From assembly GCF_003255815.1 (NCBI RefSeq), contig NC_037681.1:79621606-79685605 (forward strand): a stretch of 64,000 nucleotides of DNA. Reading direction: 5' to 3'. Origin of the DNA: Theropithecus gelada (Eukaryota > Chordata > Mammalia > Primates > Cercopithecidae). The position numbers and the translations under genes were made by a program. This document shows, piece by piece, positions 34,726 to 45,575 of the stretch. The first letter of the stretch is position 1. The number at the start of each line of letters is the position of its first letter. The notes beneath the pieces were generated by a model, which was not told the DNA's origin, did not search any database, and saw nothing but the letters and a program-made list of their open reading frames with translations.

Positions 34726-36499
34726 ATACAACTAATTTAACTGAACTTAGATTTATATTTCTTTCTGATAATTCAATTGTTCATGTTCAACCTTTTCCTG
34801 GTAAAATTTATTTACATAAGTAGCCAAAGTCATAGACTTGATCTTGGCAGAAACAAAAACTTATAGGTTTCTGTTAAACAATTTTAAAAAGTTATAGAAA
34901 GGTGAAGAACTAAAACTATGCATGCCATTTATTCATGTATAGCTTAATTTCAAAGTATGATGATAAATAATATTCTTCATATTCACACAATACTTTTATT
35001 TCTGATTATGCTTTTTTAAATCATCTGAACATACTCTAAAAAGACTCTGTATGTACCCACTTTTCTTTTCCAGACAATAGATGGGTTTTTTCATTCTCTT
35101 ATTCTACCAATCTATTAATTTTGATTACAGTTTACTCTAATGTCTCAGTTGCCCATTGGGAAACTATTCTTCAATAAAATACTGTATATACCATACAGTG
35201 TATTATGACATTATGATTGTCTTTCTTCCTTTATGCATCTGATTTACTCTCTTCTTCCATCCTTTGATTTTTGACAGGCAATGTGTTATGATAGTAATCA
35301 GGCCCATTTATGATATGTTCAGCATGGACCAGAGAGTCAATACATTCAGGGATGTCCTCTGCAGATTTATGAGGAAAGGTAGATTTAGACTCACCCCTGC
35401 CAGAAGAGTTGACACAGAACTTTCTCTCTCACCCAATGCATTCCAGAGGAACTTTAGGATGCCCTGAGAAACAGAAGGCAGGGTGTCAGGCTGAACCTAT
35501 TGCATTCATCTGATTCTTTTCTTTCAAAACAGCTAAAAATGAAATCAGATAATGTTCTCAGATGCTTTAAACAAAAGGAATTTTCTGGGGCAGCATGTAA
35601 AATAATCTTTACAAATTTCACATTCTCTCCAAGTCTCACACCCCAGTCTATAGATGTTGAGATTTCCCTAAAGTATCGAAGTGCTAAAGGAAAGAACTTA
35701 AGCAAAAATTCAAGTTTTGCTATTGTGGCATATTTTCTTCTGTCTTTCTAGACTCTGTGGAAACCCAGCAGCAATAAGCTTTTATAACTTTCTTATTCTG
35801 TCAATCAGTTCCCATTTCCAAATATGAAAAAGGCCAAGGAAGTTTGTCCTCTTTTGAATTCTCAGCTTCCCAGGTCATGAAAATGTCCTCCTCCTCACTG
35901 TAAGTAGATTTGTGTTTTACCCTATTCCGTATCCAACAATCTATTTCATAGTTAAGGTACACCATAAGGTATAATATACCTTGAATGTATTTATGTGAAA
36001 GTGTGGTATTTTCTTTCTTTTACTCCCACAAGAGGATATGTAGAAGAGAACTGCTATCATTACTTATTTTTATTCCTTCTGCTTATATCCGAAGCATTTC
36101 CAAACTAATCTAGTTGAGGAATGTATGTCCTTACAAGATTGCTACACCTTGTTCATTGCTACCTTCTTCATCCCAGTCAATTCCTTCTTTATTCTGGGCA
36201 CCAGAGCATTGACACCGACACATTGATGTTCTCCTTGTGAGAATTAGCCTATCACATTCATTTACATCCACTTAATTGCTCCTGCTATTGTTTAGTCTGT
36301 TAACTTCCAGCTAGGGTGCAATTCACGTGAACACTGGGGAAGCACAACCATTCGATTAGTTCTGCAAAGTAGATTAAAATCTTCTGGCTAATTGGAGATT
36401 GTCCATACCGCTGCCTTCCTTCCAACTCTAGGTTGAACAAATGTTATGTCTTCAAGGGAGGGCTCTTAGTTGGAATATGGAAGTCTTGACTGGACCCAG
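34726..36499. other. Unassigned non-coding DNA
   Basis: AT-rich unique-looking DNA. Open frames at 35264-35467 and 35500-35751 have no recognisable protein features. No named repeat. Confidence 0.5.
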
Positions 36500-36590
36500 T
36501 AGCATTTTCTGAGCATGTTTGTGTATGGGACACTGTGCTAGGCACCATGCCAGCAATTATCACCAATCTGGTCTTTGCCTGCAACCTGCA
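36500..36590 (-). repeat. L2 LINE 3'-end fragment
   Basis: Antisense L2 end: 'attttctgagcatgtttgtg', 'gggacactgtgctaggcacc' and 'aatctggtctttgcctgc', corresponding to L2 'ttattgagcacctactatg', 'ccaggcactgttctagg' and 'gtccctgccctc'. Confidence 0.55.
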
Positions 36591-37334
36591 ACTAGTCTTT
36601 TGATTGGCAGCTTGCCTTCTTCATTTTCATAAGGAGCACATGCACACTGGAGAAACTCCAACTTGGTACATGGCTAAATCATTAGTATCCCAAATTGGTA
36701 AGAATTTCATTTTGAAACACAAGCACTAAGAAAAATCCTATAAAACAGTTTGTCTAGTTTGGGGGAAAATGATAATTATGAATATGATAGTCTCACTTGC
36801 ATGATCCAAAGCATTATGCCATGTTGGATGTAGTTAATTTATTCAGAACTTATCATTGATGTAATAGCAAGCATGCTTTGGTTACTAAGCTGTCGCATAG
36901 TTGTAGGCAACAAAGTTCCAAAGCTTTCTTTGGCAACATGTCACCATTCTGTGTACATTAAGCTGAGGTGCTTTAAGATGTTTAATTACGTTTTATCTAA
37001 AGAAAATGGAAAGCTCACATATCTACTCCAGGAATTCTAAGACATAACAGTAAGTCAAATTTCTTTATTTAATCTAAAATGCCTATCCCAACTTGGTTTT
37101 AGCCCACCTCACTAGCACATTTTCTGACTGTCCCCTAAAATGCAGCTGAATAAAACTGGTAACTCTCGCTTAAACGCATTGAATTATTTTTATGGCCTGG
37201 TGTCCTTATGTCACTGTTCCAGTTATCTGGGATCTGTGATAGGTATGATGTACCATACAGGAAGAAGTACTTAATGTTGACCCGGGAGTCAACACAAGAT
37301 GAGATCTATCTAAAAACACACCGGATGCTTTCCA
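36591..37334. other. Unassigned non-coding DNA
   Basis: No gene or named repeat. Unique-looking. Confidence 0.5.
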
Positions 37335-37480
37335 TCAATGATATCATCTAATCCTCCCAATAGAACTTGGAAGCAGTTGCCTAATACCCATTTACTGATT
37401 GACTGAGTCTCAGAAAGTTTGAGTGACCGGTGCAAGATAACATAGTAAGTAACAAAGTGTTGAATTGAAATCCAGCTCTA
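37335..37480 (-). repeat. MIR SINE fragment
   Basis: Antisense MIR: 'gatatcatctaatcctccc', 'cctaatacccatttactg', 'actgagtctcagaaagtttg', 'gtgcaagataacatagtaag', and the following 'gaattgaaatccagctc'. Confidence 0.75.
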
Positions 37481-37726
37481 TCTCTATATGACTCCGCACG
37501 TACTTGTTTCCTACGACCTCATAGAGGTGTTCATTGGGAAGAGATAAATCTTAAGCTCCAAGTTGAAGAAAGAGTAAGTGCTAACAATGTAGAAAAAAAG
37601 AAAGTTAATATTTCTGGGAAGAAACCCTCCCTTCTCACCAAATGTTGATAGCGGGTATAACATCAAAGGTAACAAAATCACCAGGACTTAAATATAGGAG
37701 AAATAAGGAAAATAGTGATAGAATTT

Positions 37727-37888
37727 TTGTTGTTGTCAAGACAGGATCTTGCTCTGTCACTCAGATTGGGGTGCAGTGGCTCAATCATAGCTCACTACAA
37801 TCTCAACCTCCTGGGCTCAAGTGATTCTCCCACCTCAGCCTCCCAAGTAGCTGTGACCACAGGTGTGTACCACCACACCTGGATAATT
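37727..37888 (-). mobile_element. Free right Alu monomer (FRAM), antisense
   Basis: Single Alu-like monomer: 'gacaggatcttgctctgtc', 'gcagtggctcaatcatagc' (the stretch specific to the right monomer), 'gtgattctcccacctcagcc', ending 'caccacacctggataat'. Perfect 14-bp target duplication TAGTGATAGAATTT at 37713-37726 and 37889-37902 shows an independent insertion. Confidence 0.92.
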
Positions 37889-37935
37889 TAGTGATAGAAT
37901 TTGTTAAGACCATGGGATGTCTCTGAGAAGCATAT

Positions 37936-37965
37936 CAGGCACCCATGGAACAGGCACCCATGGAA
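37936..37965 (+). repeat. 15-bp perfect tandem duplication
   Basis: CAGGCACCCATGGAA occurs twice head to tail. It lies in otherwise unique DNA just after the Alu monomer. Probably a slippage or local duplication event. Confidence 0.95.
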
Positions 37966-38594
37966 CAGCCTGAGGATTTTAAAGGGTTTGTGAAGAAGGT
38001 AAAGGATACACTGAGAGTAACTTGAGACCCAGAGATTTCCAGACTTAAGAAACACATTGCTGCCCATCTCCTCTGAAGATGCTAGGGAAGAAAGTATCAG
38101 GTTGCTTTTCATTGCATTGTCTGTGAAGCCTGCAGAAGTGGCAATTACACAGTAGGTCATAAAGTGAACACCTTAGGACAAAAGAATTTACCTGGTTCAT
38201 CACTGCTCTATCCCTCTGACTCCTGTTTTATATTTCCATTGTATGTGAGGGAGATAGGCAGGAGAGAGTAGGAAGAATCTACCTGGGATAAAGTCACAAA
38301 CTAATGATTACCCTTAACATTCGAAGGGCCTGGAGAAAGAATACAAAGGGAGATCCACAGAAATGTAGGTTGAAATATCTGCATTACAAATCAAGCTAGC
38401 AAACTGTTGACTAAAATAGTATAACCCTCTGTCTTGATTAATAGGCTGTAATAACAACCTGGAAGTCTAAGTTTCAACTTAGAATCTTTGGGATCCTTGA
38501 AGTGTGATGCTGGAACTGGCAGAAGAGGAAAACCAAACCTCAGCCTCCCGCCCACCTCCTGTTTTTTCCCATCCCTCCACTGTGAGGGTCCTCA
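37966..38594. other. Unassigned non-coding DNA
   Basis: No gene or named repeat. At its right end a 16-bp perfect hairpin-like palindrome (TGTGAGG, 2-nt centre, CCTCACA, 38581-38596) sits on the border of the inverted 98-bp copy. Confidence 0.5.
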
Positions 38595-38692
38595 CATGTG
38601 CAGATATATTTTTCCACATCTCCATGGTCAGTTCACACCAGGGTTCAGGGGAGCAGAGGCCATTGGTAAAGTCCATCCCTAAGAAGATGGAC
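38595..38692 (-). repeat. 98-bp sequence, inverted copy B
   Basis: Inverted copy of 31974-32071 with three mismatches. The left border falls in a short palindrome (38581-38596); the right border runs directly into a 5'-truncated Alu at about 38696. Nothing outside the 98 bp is shared with the surroundings of copy A. Confidence 0.9.
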
Positions 38693-38695
38693 TTT

Positions 38696-38868
38696 ATCTA
38701 CTAAAAATACAAAAATTAGCCAGGCGTGGTGGTGTATGCCCATAGTCCCAGCTATTCAGGAGGCTGAGGCAAAAGAATCACTTGAATCTCGGAGGCAGAG
38801 GTTGTAATGAGCCGAGATCGGGCCATTGCACTCCAGCCTGGGCAACAGAGAAAGACTTGGCCCTCCCC
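38696..38868 (+). mobile_element. Alu SINE, 5'-truncated
   Basis: Starts in the middle of the dimer at 'tctactaaaaatacaaaaa' and contains the right monomer to 'gcctgggcaacagagaaaga'. The tail is not a normal A tail: it reads 'cttggccctccccagccc' before an A-rich patch. The missing 5' half is replaced by the inverted 98-bp copy, so the Alu may have been broken by the same rearrangement. Confidence 0.9.
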
Positions 38869-41097
38869 AGCCCTCCCCACCAATAAAAGATAAAATAATC
38901 ATATGGATAGACTGGCCATGCCAAGATCCATTTATTTCACATGGGCCCATTTCATGTGCATACATGAAATTATTTTTCTAGCCACAAAATACATTAGTAG
39001 GTCTTATTGTGAATTGGAACTATTTCACCCCAAGTTCCATGCATGTTTTTCTATTGGTTGTATGGAAGCATCCTGTCTTATTCAGACTCTAAAATGATAA
39101 CAGAGTGATGTCATTTGGTACGAATTCCTGTGCATGGGCCAGGTGTGTTAGCCAGTGGGCAGGCAGTCAGTACGTATGTAGCAGGCATGCTCTATTCCCA
39201 GTTCATTAGCTTGGCAGGTGACACATTGGCCTCTGCTAGGATGCAAAACGCACTTTCTCAGATTCCCAAGATTCTGTGTCAACTGCTATGTACCAATCAT
39301 TGATTTCTCTCTGTGTGATGTGGGGTTAATGAGGAATGACAGGTTGCTTTTTTTTTTTTTTTTCCTCAGTGTATATAAGCTGCCAAGCACACTTAACCCA
39401 ATTGCCATTATTTTGGAACTAACTTCTGACATATGGATCATATTTTAACCTATAAGTAGATATACACATGTTCGATATGAAGTAAGTGTTTACAAAATAT
39501 CCCATGTACATAACAATGTTATACATGTTTATTCATGGTGGAATACACAGAATTGGATTTATAAAACATTAACTCTATGTTCATAAACTCTCTGCAGTTA
39601 ACTAAACCAATGATAGAAGCTTTCTAAAGGAGCGACAGAATACCTCTAAGGAACATGAGTGACTTTTTAGTAGTCTGATATAGAATGAAAAATGCAGGCA
39701 CAGTATTTAATAATATGCTAGAGTAGAGACAGTGAATACAATCACCCTCCCTCCCCGGCTCTCCCGCCCTGCCATGATCTTTATTAGCTTTGTCCTGACA
39801 CTCTGACCTTACTGAGGTCTCTCCAGCCCTGACAGCCACATAAAACCTACAAACAAATAGGGAACTGGTGCAGCCTTTTCAGATTTAGGATCATGTTCGA
39901 GCGTATGAATCAGATTTTTCTATGTGTGGACATGACAACTATGGAAAAACTGTAATTTAGGACATATTCTCTTTATCCTTTTATGTAGAATTTCACTTTA
40001 ATGTGATGCAAATGACAGTAAGAAATACATTCAGAGAATGTTAAAGCCTTCCCATTAAAAATTCTGTATGCATTTTACATTCTCATTCATGTACAGTCAA
40101 AAACCCTGATAAAATCACAGTGCTGATTTGACTGCTGCACTTATCGTATTAATGAGGATACTTTATGCCTTTTGAAAATTGGGATATGGTCCATTATGTG
40201 ATTGTAAATGATGTGATTGTATCACATAAATTTGTTATTCAATCCCACCCCTCCCTTCAGTCAGCTTTGTATATAAGAAGATTCATTGGTGAGCCAGAAT
40301 TGAGGCCAGAAAACTGAACTACAAATTAGACTTTTCTTCTTTTGTCTTTATTTCTGTTTATAGAAAGGAATATAATAAACATGCACACGTTTGTGTGGGC
40401 ATATATATATATGTATTTTTTCTTACCTTTTTTTTTTTTTTTTTTTTTTTTAATTTCCTTAAAACCACAGGGAAAAGCTCACCAAGGAAGTCAAAATGAA
40501 AGAAAGAAGCAGACAGGGCCGAGGCTCCCTGAGGTACGTAGCACTTTCTTCCACAGCCACGGAAATACGCCTTTTACTTTTTCCTGATTTAGGATTGTCT
40601 AACACTTGGAAGTCTTCCCTTCTCCCTCTTGCAATAAGTGAAAGATTTGAGAACTGTTGTTGGCCAAGGTTTCCTGATTTTTGGTTGCATTTGCATTCCT
40701 AAAATACCTACTTTTCTCTTTATTTATTTTTCTGTTGTGCCCACCTAGAGACACAAACACCTTCCCTGACATCAGGATCTCCAAACTCCCCACATAACAA
40801 ATTACAGCACTGATAACAGAAGCTCTTCAGAACTCTCCGATTAAAGCAAAGGAGGGGGCCACTGGCTGTTTTTGGCTGAGTAGCTCTTATGGCCTTGAAG
40901 GGCTACACATTTAATTGCCTCTTTAATGACGGTCCCAAGTCTTATGATAATTGGAGAGAAGCCCATGCACCAAAGGTGCTTTCTGGTCCTAAAGTCATGG
41001 CAATTATCATTTGTTGTCTGTACATCTGTATTTTATAAACATTATTTTTGGTTTTGGATTCCTGAGCATTTGTAGGCTGGCCTTTTCTTTCTTTCTT
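38869..41097. other. Unique DNA with possible regulatory island
   Basis: Contains T tracts at about 39349-39363 and 40429-40451, a TATA-like AT run at 40398-40412, and a repeat-free island at 40780-41010 with several homeodomain-like TAAT words and a 10-bp inverted repeat (see findings). An exon-like 63-bp interval at 40471-40533 is noted separately as weak. No supported gene. Confidence 0.5.
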
Positions 41098-41421
41098 TTT
41101 TTTCTTTCTTTTTTTTTTTTTTTAGTTTTGTTTCTTTTTTGAGACAGAGTCTCGCTCTTTTGCCCAGGCTAGAGTGCAGTGGTGCAATCTCAGCTCACTG
41201 CAACCTCCGCCTCTCGGGCTCAAGCAATTCTTGGGCCTCAGCCTCCCGAGTAGCTGGGATTATAGACATGAGCCACCACGCCTGGCTAATTTTTATATTT
41301 TTAGCAGGGACGGGGTTTCACCATGTTGGCCAGGCTTTTCTCGAACTCCTGACCTCAAGTGATCCACCTGCCTAGAGCTCCCAAAGTGGTAGCATTACAG
41401 ATGTGAGCCACTGTGCCCAGC
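41098..41421 (-). mobile_element. Alu SINE, full-length, antisense
   Basis: CT/T-rich start, 'gagacagagtctcgctctt', both monomers, and the end 'gccactgtgcccagc'. AluS/Jb-like level of change. Confidence 0.94.
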
Positions 41422-41927
41422 TTCCTTTTTTTTTTCTTTATTCCTTAAAAAATGATCTGTTGCCTGGAACCTGGAGTAAGTGATATTGCCCTTCACAGTA
41501 GAGCAAGCTCTGGTGTGGAGTTCTTAGAGTTTGAAATACAAATGCCCAAGTTCTTGACACTCATCTGGCAATCTCATATTTCTGACTCTTATTCTCGTTC
41601 ACCTTGGTACCTGACCTTTAGGCCTTATGAAGCTCTGAGTTTTCTCAGAGCTCAGATGCTGTGGATGAAAAACAAAAATTAAAGTTTGGTCTCTGATACG
41701 TTCTAACATCAAAAATACAGTACCATGTTTCTCCTACTGTCTTCCAGGAGAGATGTCAGAAAGAATGATTTCCACATTACAGTAAATTTGATGGCACATC
41801 ATTTATAATTTTACAAATATTTACAATTATTTTAAATTTTATTTTTTTAATGGCACATGGAAAAAGGTAAGTTTTTGACTAAGATATACCAAAAGCTTAC
41901 AGGGGGTCTTTCCTGATGGAAGGTAGG
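41422..41927. other. Unassigned non-coding DNA
   Basis: Spacer between two same-orientation Alus. No gene or named repeat. Confidence 0.5.
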
Positions 41928-42235
41928 TTTTTTCTTTTTCTTTTTCTTTTTTTTTTTTTTTTTGAAGTGGAGTCTTGCTCTGTCGCCAGGCTGGAGTGTA
42001 GTGGCGTGATCTTGGCTCACTGCAACCTTTGCCTCCCAGGCGATTCTCCTGCCTCAGCCTCCCAAGTACTTGGTACTACAGGCACATGCCACCACGCCCA
42101 GTTAATTTTTGTCTTTTTAGTAGAGACGGGTTTCACCATATTGGCCAGAATGGTCTGAATCTCTTAACATCATGATCCACCTGTTTCGGCCTCCCAAAGT
42201 GCTGGGATTATAGGTGTGAGCCACTGAGCCTGGCC
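41928..42235 (-). mobile_element. Alu SINE, full-length, antisense
   Basis: T-rich start, 'gaagtggagtcttgctctg', a short deletion in the 'cccaggctcaagcgatt' part, then the left monomer ending 'gccactgagcctggcc'. AluS-like. Confidence 0.94.
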
Positions 42236-43659
42236 TTTCTTTTTTTTTAATCTTTTTTTCAGATTCAAGGCCAATAAGAACTTTATACAATCTTCTGGAC
42301 AAAGCTTGCTACATCCTAATCTCTGCAAATCCACTCTGTTCTGTTCACTGCTCTCCTTATTAATCAGTTCTACAAAGCTGTACCCTTCTCAGTACTGTTA
42401 TACACACTGCATTTTTATGCTTCTGTTTTGGAGTGGCCTTTTCTATATTTTTGCTTTGTCTTGCATTCAATTACCCAGAGCTTGGTCTGTAGAATAGGAT
42501 ACCATCACTGCCTACATTTAGGTCACAGCACATTATGTCATCTGGATTCATATATTTTACTTCTGCCTCTTTTAGGAGGAAACTCATTTGAGAAATCTTG
42601 GCTCTGTCTTTGGGGAGGAATCATTTACCTTCTTTCATCTGGGCTGAAATTTGCCTCCTCATTTCTTTTGTTAATAAAAAAAGAAAACTTATTTACATCT
42701 TCTCAGATCCTATTAGTTAGCACAATTGCCTAATTGTTGCAGTTTTAAGAAAGACCAAGTCATTTTCTTGCTTTCAATCATTGTTGGTCTATTTCTTGGG
42801 TTACACAATGCTACATTCATGTCTGCCTACTTTCTTTGGGAAGCTTTTTCTGTTTCACTTTGCTGTGCAGCATCATGTGCATGGTTCATTTCCTTCCTAC
42901 ACATAGGAAATATGGCTAAACCATCCCCCTATAAAAGAGTAGAGAGAAAGATAGCAGGCCTGGCAATATCGCCCATCACCTTGACCTCTCTGTCTGAGGA
43001 TAAGGGCAGGCTGGAATCTGTGTTTCTGTATGAATTTGGCCTGATTTTTCTTCCCTTTTTTCTTCTCTAATGTCTTAACAGTTCCTTAGAATGAATTTCC
43101 CTACCTAAGATGGATCTCCCCCTTTCTCTCTTGACAACGCTGAGGGTGTGAAATATTACTCATGCAGTCCACTCTCTGAGAGGTATCGCTGACTGAAGCC
43201 ATGCTGCTCATCTGCCATTCTGTACCCAACTGTGGATAATAATGGAATTGATTTTACCTGAGGAAAGACAAAGGCACCTCGGGCTGCTTTCTGCATTATT
43301 TTGTTCTCAGGTTATTCTGCTCTGAATGGTGAGATCTCTCACTAGAATATTGGGTCACATCTAGCTTTCTTTATGGCAAATCCCCTGTGTGGGAACTTCT
43401 GGCAATGGGCTGTGAGGTGTTACTATTCTGTGCTTGTGTGTGTGTGTTGTCAAAGTATAACATGAGTAAGCTTATGTTTTCAAGTCCTCTGAATGCTTTT
43501 TCTTTTTAAAATATGCTTTTAAGAAAGCCTATCTCAAAGTTGGAGACTAAAACTTGGTTTTCAGATCCTCTGGATGGTGACTTTAAAGAAGACTATTCTT
43601 GAATAAATTGTAATATGAGCATAAATAAGCCAACCTACATATATTATAAGGGCAATAAA
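42236..43659. other. Unassigned non-coding DNA
   Basis: Unique-looking. Overlapping open frames of 101 and 114 codons at 42428-43070 are rich in hydrophobic residues because of T-rich sequence and show no domain I recognise. No named repeat. Confidence 0.5.
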
Positions 43660-43875
43660 GATAATGTTGAGTGCTTAGTACTTCTCATGCATGTTCTAAT
43701 TGCCTCATGCTTATTAATTTACTAAATCCTTATAATAACTTCATTAGGCATACATTATTTTGATCTCTATTTTACAGATGCAGAAACTGAGGCACGGAGC
43801 AAGGTTAAGTAAATTGTTCAAGCCATATAAGTGGTAAGTGGCAGGTGGCCTTGGCTTCTAAGTCTTGACTCTTAA
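43660..43875 (-). repeat. MIR SINE
   Basis: Antisense MIR with a well-kept core: 'tgttgagtgcttagtac', 'tttactaaatccttataat', 'tattttacagatgcagaaac', 'tgaggcacggagcaaggtta' and 'gtaagtggcaggtggccttg'. Confidence 0.87.
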
Positions 43876-45414
43876 ATGTTGAATTTCTCTGCCTCATTGA
43901 GAGAAAAATCTACAATGTCTCGTATAGTAACCATCATGTGAGCAAGATGTTTTACAAATATTTTAAGGAAATGTTGATGACATAATGTGTACTTATAAGT
44001 GATTTTATTTCTATCACCCTTTGTTTTTTTAAACTATATTATCCCTTTGTGTTTAAAAAACCCAAGTTATCTTGAATGATGTGGAGAATTCAGGAAAGTT
44101 AACATATAATGGTTGTCACCTTAAAAAAATCTGGTGTGTTTGCTGTAGGATCCCTTGAGTTATTACTTTTATTTTAAATCTCTCTGTATTTTCTGTTGAT
44201 TCTTATTGATACTTTTATTCAGGTGAGAAGGCATATACACCCACTGAGGCTCTCTCTGGAAAGTGTTGAAAGAGGGTCAGGTAGAAGTCTCAGGTTTTAC
44301 CTGTGCTTAAAATGTGTGCTATGAGAAATGTATTCCAGGGATAACCTTCAAAATTAAGTGTTTACAAAGAAAGATATTAAATATATAAGGACCCATGGTC
44401 ACCCTAACTTTCTGAGCATTGTTAACTTTGGATCTGATTCTTTTAGCTCACCGCCTTAGAGTTGCCATGGATGTGCTGGGCAGTCCTGTGTACACACAAA
44501 GAATGTATTGGATGTCTTGGAATTTTGAAAGTTCAAGGAATGTTGGATTTTATGTATTATATATTATCTATTACTTTCTGGAGTAGCTTGCTTCTGTTTC
44601 TTATAGACTTAAGAGTAGAATTACTATTCTGGTAGTCTTGCACAAGTATGACCCTTTAGATTATGTGAATAAACATCAAATTGGTGGCCAGGAATTGCAA
44701 AGTAGTACAAGTTAACATAAGTATCATAAAGGTTTTTGGGACTCCAAAAGAGTTATTTATGTTCATCTCTGGCTCCAACCAAGTCTTCAACGGTGGATCA
44801 ATGCATCAGATCAAGAATAAGTGGAGCCCCAAAGTCACACCATCCTATCAAAATAATTATCTATAATTAATATAATTATTGATCATGTAGTAGAAGTAAC
44901 TGCCTAGATGATATAAGGCTTTTAGGATTTCATGGAAATGCTTCACAACTTAATTATGTTTCCCTGGGAGATTATAATATAATTCAATTTATTTTTCCCA
45001 TGTGTTTCATCAATCATCATGTGGATAGAAGGAATATCAGAATCTCATTTCTATGTCAATTCCTGCAGAATGTAGACAAGTCATTTCAGTAGAACAGAAC
45101 TGATTAGAAGACAGGGTTCCTCCCACAGGGAAATTATGCCCTTTGTCACTTGTAATCCTGGTGCCATATTCTGTTGGTTTCGTAGTATGTGATGAGGATA
45201 ACTACAAAAATCTGTGATATCCCTGTTCCAGCTTATACACCAAACCAAATTGAGGCCTGTATAAAATGTTCTTCTTAGATATGTGAGTAGTTGTGTTCCC
45301 CTCAGGGCCTTGGTTTCTCTATCAAAGGAGGCAGGTGGTGGCTAGGTCCCCTTCTGCTTGTAAAGTTCCATACTCTAGTTTTGTTTGTGCTTTAGCTCTT
45401 TAGTGTCTACACTG
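43876..45414. other. Unassigned non-coding DNA
   Basis: AT-rich, no gene or confidently named repeat. Confidence 0.5.
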
Positions 45415-45575
45415 GTGCATCTCAAGGTTTAACATACTTATGAATTACTGGAATCTTGTTAAAATGTAAATTATGATGCAGTTGGTCTAGGGTGGGTTCT
45501 GGGCTCCTGGTTTCCTAACAAGCTCCCAGGTGATGCTGAAATGGCTGGTGTGTGAACCACATTTTTACTAGCAAA
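45415..45575. mobile_element. hAT (MER20/MER58-like) transposon fossil
   Basis: Matches the family containing 'ggtgcatcagaatcacctgg', 'ttgttaaaatgtaaatt', 'cagtaggtctagggtggg' and 'aacaagctcccaggtgatg', ending near 'gaaccacattttta'. The terminal inverted repeats are decayed. Subfamily uncertain among MER20/MER58-type elements. Confidence 0.72.
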
